Assembly: GCF_045866565.1 (NCBI RefSeq)
Contig: NZ_BAAFZV010000003.1
Location: forward strand, 186,001-250,000
Reading direction: 5' to 3'
DNA length: 64,000 bases
DNA from: Cognatilysobacter claricitrinus
GTDB taxonomy: Bacteria > Pseudomonadota > Gammaproteobacteria > Xanthomonadales > Xanthomonadaceae
Shown here: piece by piece, positions 34,991-43,694 of the stretch
Layout of the letters: the number at the start of each line of letters is the position of its first letter
Position numbering within the stretch: position 1 is the first letter of the stretch
Notes under the pieces: generated by a model
The model's input: only the letters and a program-made list of their open reading frames with translations
Database searches by the model: none
What the model was told of the DNA's origin: nothing
Program-made: the position numbers and the translations under genes

Positions 34991-35542
34991 TCAACGCCGC
35001 GAATACGCCAGCTGCACCACCAGCGTTTCCTTGCCGCGTCGCGTTTCGAAGTAGCGGACGACGAAGTGCCCGTCGTCCAGTTGCTGCAGTTCTTCGCGCG
35101 TCGGTATTCGTTGCCCGTCGTCGGCGGCCATGTCGCCGCTGAGTCGATAGGTGCGCGTGCCTGTGTCGTAGCTGCCGCGCATCACGATGACCTCGGTCAG
35201 GTTGAGGTCCATCCATGTCGAGATGTACCGCCGCGTGGCCGGGTCGTAGCCGATGTAGCCGAGCGCCTGGAACGGCACGCGCGAGCCGACGCGCAGGTCC
35301 TGTTGCAGCTGTCGACCGCCCAGCACCATCGCGAACATGGCCGTGCCGGTGTCGACCTGCGGTGGTCCGGGCTGCAACCACAGTTCCTGCTTCACGCTCC
35401 AGAGCCCGGTCAGCTCGGCCAGTCGTTGGCCCGCGGTCGTGTCGGTGTGCGGGCGCGAGGGAAGTGCGCTGTCGGCGCTGCGTGCGGTGGTGCCGGTCGT
35501 CGCCAGCAGCAGCGCTAGAATCACTGCGTATCCGTTGTTCAT
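34991..35542 (-). CDS. DUF1579-like exported protein
   Basis: A 183-residue protein with signal MNNGYAVILALLLATTGTT. AELTGLWSVKQELWLQPGPP, FQALGYIGYDPATRRYISTW, IVMRGSYDTGTRTYRLSGD and EELQQLDDGHFVVRYFETRR follow the beta-barrel pattern of DUF1579. Members are of unknown function. It converges on yaeQ across an imperfect GC-rich hairpin near 34953-34980. Confidence 0.8.
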   Translation of the reverse strand: MNNGYAVILALLLATTGTTARSADSALPSRPHTDTTAGQRLAELTGLWSVKQELWLQPGPPQVDTGTAMFAMVLGGRQLQQDLRVGSRVPFQALGYIGYDPATRRYISTWMDLNLTEVIVMRGSYDTGTRTYRLSGDMAADDGQRIPTREELQQLDDGHFVVRYFETRRGKETLVVQLAYSRR

Positions 35543-35640
35543 CGATCGTGGTCCCCGTCGAATGACTGGCGGTCATGCTTGACCGCTGACTGCCGCGCGG
35601 CGCGCACGTTCGGCTGGTCGCGGGCACGAAAGGATGACTT

Positions 35641-36546
35641 GTGGGACTTCTTCGTCTGGCCGGCCGGATCGAACCTGTCGCCATGAGCGATACCGGCAGG
35701 CCTGCGTGTTACCCGGCTCCTGCGGTCGGTGCGACGTTGCCGTCGCTCGACGTGCTCGCCTCGCCCGTGCCGGTCGGACGTTTCGATTCGCCGGTCGACC
35801 ACCGACATGTGCTCTGCCTGCACGTGGGCGAGCCGGTGCCCGTGACGTATCGCGTGGGCGGGCACGAGCGTCGTGGGACGCGCCTGCACGGGCAGTTCTG
35901 CGTGGTGCCCGCCGGTTCGAGCACGCGGTGGGCACTGTCGAAGCCGGCGACATCGCTGCTGCTGCGGCTGGCGCCGTCCGTGATGCGCGACGCAGCGAAG
36001 TCCATTGATCGTGCGGGCGGCGAGCTCGCGCCTGCGATCCATATCCGTGATCCGCAGATCGAACGCATCGGCTGGATGATGCAGGCCGAAAGCGACAGCG
36101 GGTATCCGGCAGGACGCTTGTTCGCTGACGGTCTTGCATGGGCGCTTGCGGCGCGCCTGCTCGCGTTGCAATCGCGTGCACCACTCGACGCCGCGACCAC
36201 CTCGCGTGCGTTGCCCGCGTGGCGGCTGCGACGCGTCGTCGACTACATCGAAGCGCACCTGGACGAGGATCTTTCACTGGCCGAGCTTGCCGGCGTCGCC
36301 GGTTACGCCGTTTCGCATTTCAAACCGCTGTTCAAGAACGCGACGGGCATGACCGCGCATCGCTTCGTGATGGAGCGCCGCGTCGAGCGCGCGCGGTTAC
36401 ACCTGGTCGAAGGCGGCATGGGTGTCAGTGACGTCGCCGCGCTCACCGGGTTCGCACACGCGAGTCACCTCGCACGGTGCATGCGTCGCGTTTTGGGCGT
36501 TACGCCGGGGCAGGTCGCTGCGGTGCGTCGTCGCGGGACGAATTAG
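35641..36546 (+). CDS. AraC family transcriptional regulator
   Basis: A 301-residue protein. The GTG at 35641 follows AAAGGATG; an ATG at 35683 lacks a ribosome-binding site. The C-terminal about 100 residues hold two helix-turn-helix motifs: DLSLAELAGVAGYAVSHFKP and MGVSDVAALTGFAHASHLAR, then VLGVTPGQ. The N-terminal about 180 residues are a small beta-rich sensor. It is divergent from the DUF1579 gene, which may be its target, and convergent with the MDR gene. Confidence 0.93.
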   Translation: MGLLRLAGRIEPVAMSDTGRPACYPAPAVGATLPSLDVLASPVPVGRFDSPVDHRHVLCLHVGEPVPVTYRVGGHERRGTRLHGQFCVVPAGSSTRWALSKPATSLLLRLAPSVMRDAAKSIDRAGGELAPAIHIRDPQIERIGWMMQAESDSGYPAGRLFADGLAWALAARLLALQSRAPLDAATTSRALPAWRLRRVVDYIEAHLDEDLSLAELAGVAGYAVSHFKPLFKNATGMTAHRFVMERRVERARLHLVEGGMGVSDVAALTGFAHASHLARCMRRVLGVTPGQVAAVRRRGTN

Positions 36547-36783
36547 CGGGTGCGTTCGCTGTGCGTCGTTCCGGCACAAGTCGGCGGCGGGCCTAAACGC
36601 ATCGCGGCTCCGAGTACACGCTGGACGTCGAGATGCGAGACGTCGGCGCCACGATGCCGCCGTCGTTGCATAGGCAAGCGATGGAGCATGCTGCCGGCGC
36701 GAATCGACACCGTCGCGCGACGGAGACTGTCAGACGCATCAGGGATACCGTTGCCACCGCGCGTTGACCCGAGCAAACAGCAG

Positions 36784-37749
36784 TTACTCGTCGCGCATCG
36801 TTACGACGAGCTTGCCGCGCGCATGCCCGGTGGCCATGGCGGCCATTGCGTCGACCGCGGCATCGCGTGGATACACATGGCCAACCGGCGCCGACAACTC
36901 GCCCGCCGAGACGCGGTCGGCGAGCCATGCAAGGTCGTCGACATTCTGTTGGGCGATGAACGTGGTCTGCCGCTCGCCGTGCACGGCATTCGCGGCGACC
37001 ACTTTCACGACCTGCACCAGGGGCTGCATGCCCGGCGCGTGGAAGCCCGCCGCTATGTGCACGCCGCCGGGTAACAGCAGTCGGCGCATCTCGCGCAGCG
37101 GATGGTTGCCGATCAGGTCGACGATCGCGTCGTAACGCTCGACAGTACTAGTGAAATCCGTTGTGCTGTAGTCGACGACCGTCGCTGCACCGAGCGCGCG
37201 GACGAAGCCAACATTCTTCGGGCCACATACGCCCGTCACCGTCGCACCCAGCAACGTTGCGATCTGCACGGTGAACGCGCCGACGCCGCCGGATGCGCCA
37301 TTGACGAGCACCCGCTGACCCGCCTGCACGCCTGCGATGTCGCGCAGTGCCTGCAAAGCGGTCTGCCCGGCCACCGGCAGCGCGGCTGCGTCGACGAACG
37401 AAAGCGCGCCGGGTTTCAATGCGAGCCGCATCGCCTTGGCGCACACGAATTCCGACAGGGCGCCGCGCGCGCTGCCGAATACCGCGTCACCCTCCTGCCA
37501 GCCGCCCGCGGATTCGCCCACCGCGTCGACGACGCCGGCCAAGTCCACCCCGGGCCCAAGGCGCGGCCGACGCACGCCGGTCATCAGGCGCGACAACGCG
37601 CCGCCCGCCATGAAACGCCAGTCCATCGCGTTGATCGACACCGCATGCACGCGGACGCGCAGCTCGTCCGCGGCCGGCGCGGGCAGCGGCCGTTCGACCC
37701 ATTGCAGCGTCTCGACCCCGCCGTAGGCGAGCTGCCTGAGCGTCTTCAT
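36784..37749 (-). CDS. NAD(P)-dependent MDR-family oxidoreductase (quinone oxidoreductase-like)
   Basis: A 321-residue protein with medium-chain dehydrogenase/reductase features: VHAVSINAMDWRFMAGG, PGVDLAGVVDAVG, LPVAGQTALQAL and the Rossmann loop VLVNGASGGVGAFTVQIA near 150. The zinc-binding cysteine cluster is absent, as in the zinc-independent quinone reductase branch. The C-terminus contains ARGKLVVTM. It is monocistronic. Substrate unknown. Confidence 0.92.
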   Translation of the reverse strand: MKTLRQLAYGGVETLQWVERPLPAPAADELRVRVHAVSINAMDWRFMAGGALSRLMTGVRRPRLGPGVDLAGVVDAVGESAGGWQEGDAVFGSARGALSEFVCAKAMRLALKPGALSFVDAAALPVAGQTALQALRDIAGVQAGQRVLVNGASGGVGAFTVQIATLLGATVTGVCGPKNVGFVRALGAATVVDYSTTDFTSTVERYDAIVDLIGNHPLREMRRLLLPGGVHIAAGFHAPGMQPLVQVVKVVAANAVHGERQTTFIAQQNVDDLAWLADRVSAGELSAPVGHVYPRDAAVDAMAAMATGHARGKLVVTMRDE

Positions 37750-38004
37750 CAGCCGAGTAGACGCCGATGCGGAAGGTTCTCCATGGGCCGGAAGTCGCCC
37801 TGGGTAATGGTGTCCTCGACGGGAGCTCCGTTGGCTAGGGCAAAGTCATGCCCCTCGTCCGCCGCTTGATGCCGGGCGTGGCGGTCGGGTGTCCATATTT
37901 CTTCACTGCACCGATCCGACGAACGTGTCCAAGTCGACTGCTGCGTTCCATCCGCTGCGGTAGTCTTGGCATTCGCTGGCAAATGGAGACGGGCCGTGCC
38001 GACT

Positions 38005-38790
38005 ATGGGTGTGGAAAACGAAGACGCAGTGAAGAGCCTGATTTCCGCGGTCCAAGACGGCGACGCTCATCGTGTTTCGTCGCTGTTCCAATGTTCACAA
38101 CAGGATGTGGAGCGATGGAACGACGAGTGGCTGAGCTATTTGAGCCGCGAATGGCAATTGCAGCTGACGCCGTATACGGAGCTCCGCGATCACCCGCCTC
38201 TGCCGGCCGACCCGCTGGACCTTATCTCGCTGTCGCTGGAGCCGGGCTGGAATCTCGCACTCTATTGTGACGCCGATGCGTTGCAGGGGCGGCACGTCAT
38301 GGAACTCGGGTGCGGCTGCGGAAATCTCGGAAAGCAGCTCGGACGTTACGTCGCGTCCTATCTGGGCGTGGACTTCAGCACCATGGCGCTGCAGGTCGCG
38401 CGGCTGGTGTCGCCGTCAAACTGCACCTACGTTCATGTGGGCGACCATCGGTCGCTCGAGTCGCACGTCGGCACGGTCGACACGGTCGTAGGTCGATACT
38501 TTTGGATCCATCAGAACTTCGAACTCGGGCGGCAAAACCTGACGTTTCTCGAGCGTTTCCTGCGACCGGGCGGACGCTTGTACGCGGACTTCTTCTGGCC
38601 GGACCCCGAAGCGGAGCACTACGTCGTTCTCTCGCCAACGGATAGCCTGTCGAAGACCTTCCCGTCGGCGATGTTCCGCTACACGCTCGACGACGTTCGA
38701 GAATTGATTGAAGGCAGTCGGTTCAGGATCGTGCGACAGGCCGAATGCCGGACCATGGAGCGACGTTACGTGCTTCTGGAGCGTTTCTAG
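38005..38790 (+). CDS. Class I SAM-dependent methyltransferase A of an overlapping pair
   Basis: A 261-residue protein starting at ATG 38005; a TTG at 37966 extends the frame but is improbable. Motif I is VMELGCGCGNLGKQLGRY near residue 98, followed by YLGVDFSTMALQVA, VVGRYFWIHQN and FLRPGGRLYADFFWPDPE. The first 80 residues are helical (DEWLSYLSREWQLQLTPYTE). There is no NPPY-type DNA methyltransferase motif, so the substrate is probably a small molecule, lipid, sugar or peptide. GC content is lower than around it. The stop codon overlaps the start of the next methyltransferase gene. Confidence 0.83.
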   Translation: MGVENEDAVKSLISAVQDGDAHRVSSLFQCSQQDVERWNDEWLSYLSREWQLQLTPYTELRDHPPLPADPLDLISLSLEPGWNLALYCDADALQGRHVMELGCGCGNLGKQLGRYVASYLGVDFSTMALQVARLVSPSNCTYVHVGDHRSLESHVGTVDTVVGRYFWIHQNFELGRQNLTFLERFLRPGGRLYADFFWPDPEAEHYVVLSPTDSLSKTFPSAMFRYTLDDVRELIEGSRFRIVRQAECRTMERRYVLLERF

Positions 38791-39731
38791 TGTCTCTGAC
38801 AGCTGCGGAATGCTGGGAAGTTGCCGTTCGCCGAAAAATGGATCTGCCCGCGGGCGCGTCGTTCGATGTGCTCGAAGAGCCCCGCCGCACGTGGGCGTAC
38901 TACATGCTTGGGGCAGTCGAGCGGGGCCGCGGTGTGATTACGAATCTCCAAGCGCACGGATGGCAGCCAGGTGTTCGCTTTCTCGACGCAGGCTGCGCCT
39001 ATGGGGGGCACCTCGTCGCTGCGTCACAAGCGGGGGCAAGCCGCGTCGTAGGTGTCGACGTCGATGCGAATTATCTGGCCCTCGCTCGCGAGCTGCTCGC
39101 CAGCCACGGCGTTGAAGGACGCCTCGAGGAAGGGAGTATTGACGAGCGTCGTGTACTCGACAGCCTTTGTTCAGACGGGCTTTTCGACGTGATTACGTGC
39201 ACCGACGTCTTGGAGCACGTCGACGATGCTGCTTCGACATTGGAAGCATTGTCGAGCTGCTTAGCGCCGGGTGGCACGCTATACATCACTGTGCCGAACT
39301 TCCGTAATCCGGACTGGGTGAAGGCTGATCCCCACTTTGGGATAGCCGGCATTACGCTTCTGCCGCACGATATCGCGCGTAGTGCGGCGTTCGCAGTGCA
39401 TCCGTGGCTACCGCGATATAGCGTTGGCGATTACCATCCGCTTGCGTGGTACCGAGAGCGGCTTTCCGAGCTCGGCATGCAGACCTGGCTGCTTAACGCC
39501 GGCGCAGGTACTTTGCAGGAGCAGGCGGGCCGGGTGCGCAGGGCTGCGATGGAACTGTGTCGACTCGAACCTGATTCCCGACTACCTGACGCGCTCGCTG
39601 AACGCGTCCGGACCTCCGCGGCGGAGTGGGCGAACGAACTCCTATCCAACGTCTCGGCAGAGACGCCGGATCCGCTGCAATTGGATGAATACGCTGTTCA
39701 AACGTGGGAACTGCTTGCTGTAAATGGATAG
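38790..39731 (+). CDS. Class I SAM-dependent methyltransferase B of an overlapping pair
   Basis: A 313-residue protein from a GTG that shares one base with the preceding TAG; GGAG lies ten bases before. Motif I is VRFLDAGCAYGGHLVAA near residue 64, with VVGVDVDANYLALARELL, DVITCTDVLEHVDD and LAPGGTLYITVPNFRNPDWV. The pattern fits UbiG-like or small-molecule and glycan methyltransferases. Base composition is lower in GC (32 of 60 at 39181-39240). It is translationally coupled to methyltransferase A. Substrate unknown. Confidence 0.85.
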   Translation: MSLTAAECWEVAVRRKMDLPAGASFDVLEEPRRTWAYYMLGAVERGRGVITNLQAHGWQPGVRFLDAGCAYGGHLVAASQAGASRVVGVDVDANYLALARELLASHGVEGRLEEGSIDERRVLDSLCSDGLFDVITCTDVLEHVDDAASTLEALSSCLAPGGTLYITVPNFRNPDWVKADPHFGIAGITLLPHDIARSAAFAVHPWLPRYSVGDYHPLAWYRERLSELGMQTWLLNAGAGTLQEQAGRVRRAAMELCRLEPDSRLPDALAERVRTSAAEWANELLSNVSAETPDPLQLDEYAVQTWELLAVNG

Positions 39732-39840
39732 GTGACGTCGCTGCGAAGCGCGTGCATCGACCCATCTTCCACGAATGGCCCATTGCGTCGCGCGCGCGTG
39801 TGATCGATCTATTTACGGTCGACGTTCCGCGCTGCACAAA

Positions 39841-40797
39841 TTATCCGATCCGGTCGGACATAACGGAACTGGGCGTGTCGCCGCTGCAGGGCGTTACTGG
39901 GCCCATGATCCTCATCAGCGACAGGCCATTGCGCTGCCCCTGGTCGCCCTGGTTGTTGTTGAAGACCACGTGCAACTCCGCAACGCGCTGGGCGAGATCG
40001 CGAATGGGCGTCGCGATTTCGGTAAGTTCGTCGTCGGAATAGTCGTAGTCGAACCGGTCGCTGGCGACGGTGGCGGCCTTGCTCTCCCACTTCGCGTGAT
40101 TGCGGCCGTGCATGCGCACGATGGCGAGGCGAGGTGACGCGATGTCCCAGACCTGCGGAATCGACCTGGCGCCCACCTGAGGTTCGTCGACGACGACATG
40201 GGCGACGCCGAGGTCACGCTCCATCGCAAGCGTCATCCCGTCATGGCGGCCGTCGTACCAGGCGCGGTTGCGGAACTCGAAAGCGAGGAGGTGACCAGGC
40301 AGGCGGCCCACGCACTCCTCGAGATGCCGCTTCCAGTCCGGCGACGGTATGACCCAGGGTGCGAACTGGAAATGCAGCGCGGTGAGTTTGCCGGCATCGC
40401 GGAGTGGCTGCACGGCGCGTTCGAAGCGCTGCCACATCTCGTCGCGAATGCTGTCGGGAAGATCCTTGTAATAGATGTTGCGCTTGTGCTCGAGCAACGG
40501 AGCGAGCTCGCGTGCGATATCGGGCGGCAGTGCCTTCGCGGGCGTCTGGTGCCCAGTAAAAATGCGGAACGCTTTGAGGTTGAACGTGAACCCGTCCGGC
40601 GTGCGTTCGGCCCATAACTGCGCGTTGCGTTCGCTGGGCATCGCGTAATAGCTGGAGTCGACTTCCACCATCGGGAAATGGCTCGAATAGAAGCGCAGCC
40701 GATCCTCCGCGGACGAACACCCGCGTGGATAGAACAGCTTCGACTGGATCAACGTCGGATCCGTCCAGCTCGCCGTGCCGATGCGAATAAGGCCCAT
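39841..40797 (-). CDS. DUF72 (YecE-like) family protein
   Basis: A 318-residue TIM-barrel protein starting MGLIRIGTASWTDPTLIQS. Other family features are FPMVEVDSSYYAMPSERNAQ, TPDGFTFNLKAFRIFTGHQ, LTALHFQFAPWV, LLAFEFRNRAW and ELHVVFNNNQGDQGQRNGLS. Function is unknown. It converges on methyltransferase B. Confidence 0.92.
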   Translation of the reverse strand: MGLIRIGTASWTDPTLIQSKLFYPRGCSSAEDRLRFYSSHFPMVEVDSSYYAMPSERNAQLWAERTPDGFTFNLKAFRIFTGHQTPAKALPPDIARELAPLLEHKRNIYYKDLPDSIRDEMWQRFERAVQPLRDAGKLTALHFQFAPWVIPSPDWKRHLEECVGRLPGHLLAFEFRNRAWYDGRHDGMTLAMERDLGVAHVVVDEPQVGARSIPQVWDIASPRLAIVRMHGRNHAKWESKAATVASDRFDYDYSDDELTEIATPIRDLAQRVAELHVVFNNNQGDQGQRNGLSLMRIMGPVTPCSGDTPSSVMSDRIG

Positions 40798-41016
40798 GTC
40801 GACAGCGTAGCGCGGTTGGCGTGTGCATGAATGGGCGTGCATGTTTTGTACACATGACGGAGGCGTCGTCGCGCGCGCACGATTGCTGCGCGCTGAACAT
40901 GGCCGCTGCATAACGCAACGCTAATGTTGAGGTCACTTCTCCGCACGGCTGCACCGCGTAGCCTGAAGACCGTCCGCAATGCGGGCGATGTCGAAAGATG
41001 TCGATCAGGAGGAAGC

Positions 41017-41250
41017 ATGAACCGTAACGATCAGAACACGTCGAATCGCAACAGCAACAATCAGAACCTCGACAACAACTCGCAGTCGCGCCAGGCCTCG
41101 GGCCGCAACGACAACAGTGTTTCGCAGCAGGGTGCATCGCGTCAGGGCAGCCAGCAGAACCTCGGGCAGCAGGGCTCGGGCAAGAACGATCTCGGATCCG
41201 GCAAGCAGAGCGGCAGTTCGTCGTCGCGCGACAGCGGCTCCAACCAGTAA
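41017..41250 (+). CDS. Small Asn/Gln/Ser-rich, intrinsically disordered protein
   Basis: A 77-residue product, with AGGAGG eight bases before the ATG and a near-perfect terminator after the stop. The sequence is dominated by N, Q, S, G, D and R (MNRNDQNTSNRNSNNQNLDN), with no hydrophobic core. It should be disordered and very soluble. It resembles in composition small stress- or desiccation-related hydrophilins, but no family motif such as KGG repeats is present. The strong expression signals argue it is a real, probably abundant product. Confidence 0.72.
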   Translation: MNRNDQNTSNRNSNNQNLDNNSQSRQASGRNDNSVSQQGASRQGSQQNLGQQGSGKNDLGSGKQSGSSSSRDSGSNQ

Positions 41251-41299
41251 GTGAGTAGTGCTCGGTAACGAGCATCGGGAAGAGGGTCGAGTGAGCCTT

Positions 41300-41331
41300 G
41301 AAGGGACAGCACCTCGCTGTCCCTTCTTTTT
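41300..41331 (+). terminator. Rho-independent terminator
   Basis: GAAGGGACAGC and GCTGTCCCTTC form a perfect 11-bp stem with a five-base loop, followed by TTTTTG. It ends the small disordered protein gene. Confidence 0.93.
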
Positions 41332-41398
41332 GCGTGCGTGTTGCGGCGGAAAGGCCGGGCTCGTTTCGTGCAGCGGCGAGGAGGCGGGCGACCGCCAG

Positions 41399-41992
41399 TC
41401 AGGTGGCGGCCGCGCGCTGGCGCGTCACGAATGCCTGCAGTTCCGCATAGAAGTCGTCGAACATCGCGACGGCATTGCGCTCGATATCGCGGAAGTCCTC
41501 GAGCGCCGCCACCAGTCGGTCGCCGTTGCGCGAAAGCCGGTGCGCAAGGCGCGCGACCGCCCGGTCCACGTGCGCGCGTTCGCGATAACTGCCCAGCCAG
41601 TCGTGCTCCGCCATGCGCGGCACGATCGCCTGCAGTCGCGGCGGCAGCTCATCCTGTCGCGCACGAAGCATCGCGTACGCGCGCGCGGTGAAGGCGTCTA
41701 GCGGGACGTCGCTCCAGCGTGGCCAATCGCGCGCGAGCAGATGGTCGAAGTAGACATCGAGCACGATGCCGGCGTAGCGCCGACGCCCGTCGGGGAAGTG
41801 CGCGCGCAACGCGGTGACCGCGGGATGCGTATCGGTAAACCGGTCGACGCGCCGGTGCAGCAGCATCTCGCGCCGCTCGACGTCGCCCCACGCGTCCAGG
41901 CCGCTCGACCCGAACACGAAGTCGCCCAGCAACGCGCCGAGCATGGCCGCATCGCTCTGTCGTGCGAGGTGCATGTGGGCGAGCCAGTTCAT
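41399..41992 (-). CDS. acpH: Acyl carrier protein phosphodiesterase (AcpH)
   Basis: A 197-residue HD-like protein. MNWLAHMHLARQSDAAMLGALLGDFV is the family's start (written in parts: MNWLAHMHLA, then MLGALLGDF). HRRVDRFTDTHPAV, YAGIVLDVYFDHLLARDW and MAEHDWLGSY carry the metal-binding residues. AcpH removes the 4'-phosphopantetheine arm from holo-ACP. Monocistronic. Confidence 0.92.
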   Translation of the reverse strand: MNWLAHMHLARQSDAAMLGALLGDFVFGSSGLDAWGDVERREMLLHRRVDRFTDTHPAVTALRAHFPDGRRRYAGIVLDVYFDHLLARDWPRWSDVPLDAFTARAYAMLRARQDELPPRLQAIVPRMAEHDWLGSYRERAHVDRAVARLAHRLSRNGDRLVAALEDFRDIERNAVAMFDDFYAELQAFVTRQRAAAT

Positions 41993-42473
41993 GGACGCAC
42001 TTCGGAGTGGGTCGTCAAAAAGGGATGTGGGCAGACACTCGCACGATCGTATCGCGCAGCCGCCGACGGCAGGCGACGTAATCGCGACCGTCCCAGGCGA
42101 CGCGGAGGCGGCGACGTAGTTTCAACGCGCATCCCGACACCTGCACTGCCCACTCGGCAGGATCACCATCGCATTCGCGGCTCGTACGGAATGGCCTGGT
42201 GAACCGTTCGCAGCGTGCGTCGGTGCGCTTGCCGCTGTCACCAACGCTCGTTACGGAACAGTCGGAGATCGGTCGCTACGCTGGCGGTGATCTTGCTGCG
42301 GCGGCAGTGGTGCGCGACGCGTCCTGGTCGAACGCAGCGCGTGGACCAGTTCGAGCATTCCGCGCACCTGCCGATGATCGAGGTACCAGGGCGCGTGCTG
42401 AAGGCGCTGGTGGACGACGTGCGACCGCTCGCGAAGACCACCTGCAGGAGCGCGCGGCGAACCGAGGCGCGCA
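41993..42473. other. Intergenic stretch without a recognised gene
   Basis: 481 bases between acpH and the YbhB-like gene. Only low-quality frames are present, and I see no repeat, RNA gene or strong terminator. Confidence 0.5.
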
Positions 42474-43157
42474 TCAATGCGACGTCGGCGCCTGGCTCGT
42501 CGCCACGAGTTCGCCCTTGGCGATGACATGGCCGTGCATCGCGGCGACGACGTCGTCGCGCGTCGCGTTTGCCGCGAGCGTGAGCGCGCGGTCGAGGGCG
42601 AACACCTGGAAGTGGTAGTGATGCGGCGGATCGCCGGCGGGCGGGCGCGGACCGAAGTAACCGGTGGCGTTGCGACCGTTGTGGCCCTGCTGCATGCCGC
42701 GGACCGCAGTGGGCGACGCCTGCGTCGGAACGCCTTCGGGCAGCGCGTGCACGCCGGCAGGAATGTTCCACGCCACCCAGTGCGCGAACGGCTGTGCACG
42801 CGGCGCATCCGGGTCTTCGACGAGCAGCACGTAAGTCTTCGCGCCGTTCACCGGCGTCCACGCGAGCGCCGGCGAGACGTTGTCGCCGTACGCAGTGTGA
42901 TGCGGTGCGATCGCGGTGCGCGCGCGGATCTGCGGCGACGTCACCGTGATCGCCGGCGCCGATGCCGCGACGATGCGTTCGATGGCGACGGATTTCGCGG
43001 CGGTGGCAGTTAGGGGCGCGGGCGCTGGCGACGCCCCTTCGCGCAGCGCGGGTCCGGACGGGCTGCCCGTCGGCGCGGGCTGGCCGCGCGCGGGGCCCAT
43101 GGCAACGAGCAGTGCGGCCGCGAGCAGGCACGGCAGCAGGACGCGACGTGCATTCAT
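42474..43157 (-). CDS. YbhB/YbcL family Raf kinase inhibitor-like (PEBP) protein, exported
   Basis: A 227-residue product starting at 43157 after GGGAGA, with signal MNARRVLLPCLLAAALLVAM ending near RGQ. A Pro/Ala-rich linker precedes the PEBP domain: NVSPALAWTPVNGAKTYVLL, VEDPDAPRAQPFAHWVAWNI, NGRNATGYFGPRPP and HHYHFQVFALD. The DPDAP and HWVxWNI motifs form the anion-binding pocket. Bacterial function is unknown. Confidence 0.92.
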   Translation of the reverse strand: MNARRVLLPCLLAAALLVAMGPARGQPAPTGSPSGPALREGASPAPAPLTATAAKSVAIERIVAASAPAITVTSPQIRARTAIAPHHTAYGDNVSPALAWTPVNGAKTYVLLVEDPDAPRAQPFAHWVAWNIPAGVHALPEGVPTQASPTAVRGMQQGHNGRNATGYFGPRPPAGDPPHHYHFQVFALDRALTLAANATRDDVVAAMHGHVIAKGELVATSQAPTSH

Positions 43158-43333
43158 CGTGGTCTCCCGGTGCAGACGTCGTATCAAGTCTCACGCGGGC
43201 GGCGTCGACCGCGGGTCACTGCGGCCGTGGGCGACCGTTCGCCGGCCGACGGCTGAACGCCGCCGAGCGGCCGTGCAGCGGCCGTCACGCCGGCGGTATA
43301 AGACTCGAACTCCATTCCCGATCCGACGTCCAC

Positions 43334-43684
43334 GTGTCCACGCATTACGCCGCACTCAATGTCGCCAACGATGCGCCGATCGAAGTGATCCGCGCGGCGT
43401 ATCGCGTATTGGCGGCGCGTCATCACCCCGACCGCCGCGACGGCGACCCGGATGCGTCGCGGCGGATGCAGCGCGTCAACGATGCATGGCGCGTGCTGTC
43501 GGATCCGGCAACGCGTGCGCGCTACGACCGCGAGCTTCGCCGCAAGTGGAAACGGCGTGTGTCGGACGACGGCCAAGCGGCCATCACGGCGACGCCGAGT
43601 GTCGTCACGGTTGCGCCGGTCGCGGTGCGCCAGCGCGTTGCCGCGACCTACGCGGAGTTCGCCGGCTTCGGACGCCGGTTCTAA
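43334..43684 (+). CDS. J-domain (DnaJ-like) protein
   Basis: A 116-residue protein from a GTG at 43334; longer upstream frames lack similarity. THYAALNVANDAPIEVIRAA, YRVLAARHHPDRRDGDPDAS with the HPD motif, and RVLSDPATRARYDREL form a complete J domain. The remaining 45 residues are a basic/Val-Ala tail with no zinc or substrate-binding domain. It should stimulate an Hsp70 partner. It converges on prpF. Confidence 0.88.
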   Translation: MSTHYAALNVANDAPIEVIRAAYRVLAARHHPDRRDGDPDASRRMQRVNDAWRVLSDPATRARYDRELRRKWKRRVSDDGQAAITATPSVVTVAPVAVRQRVAATYAEFAGFGRRF

Positions 43685-43694
43685 ACGCCCTGGC

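Noticed and set aside
38005..39731. Restriction-modification system
   Set aside because: Neither methyltransferase has an NPPY/DPPY-type or cytosine-methyltransferase motif, and no endonuclease gene is adjacent.
41993..42473. Degenerate transposase
   Set aside because: Some frames looked basic and Arg-rich, but no DDE or IS-end motif could be found.
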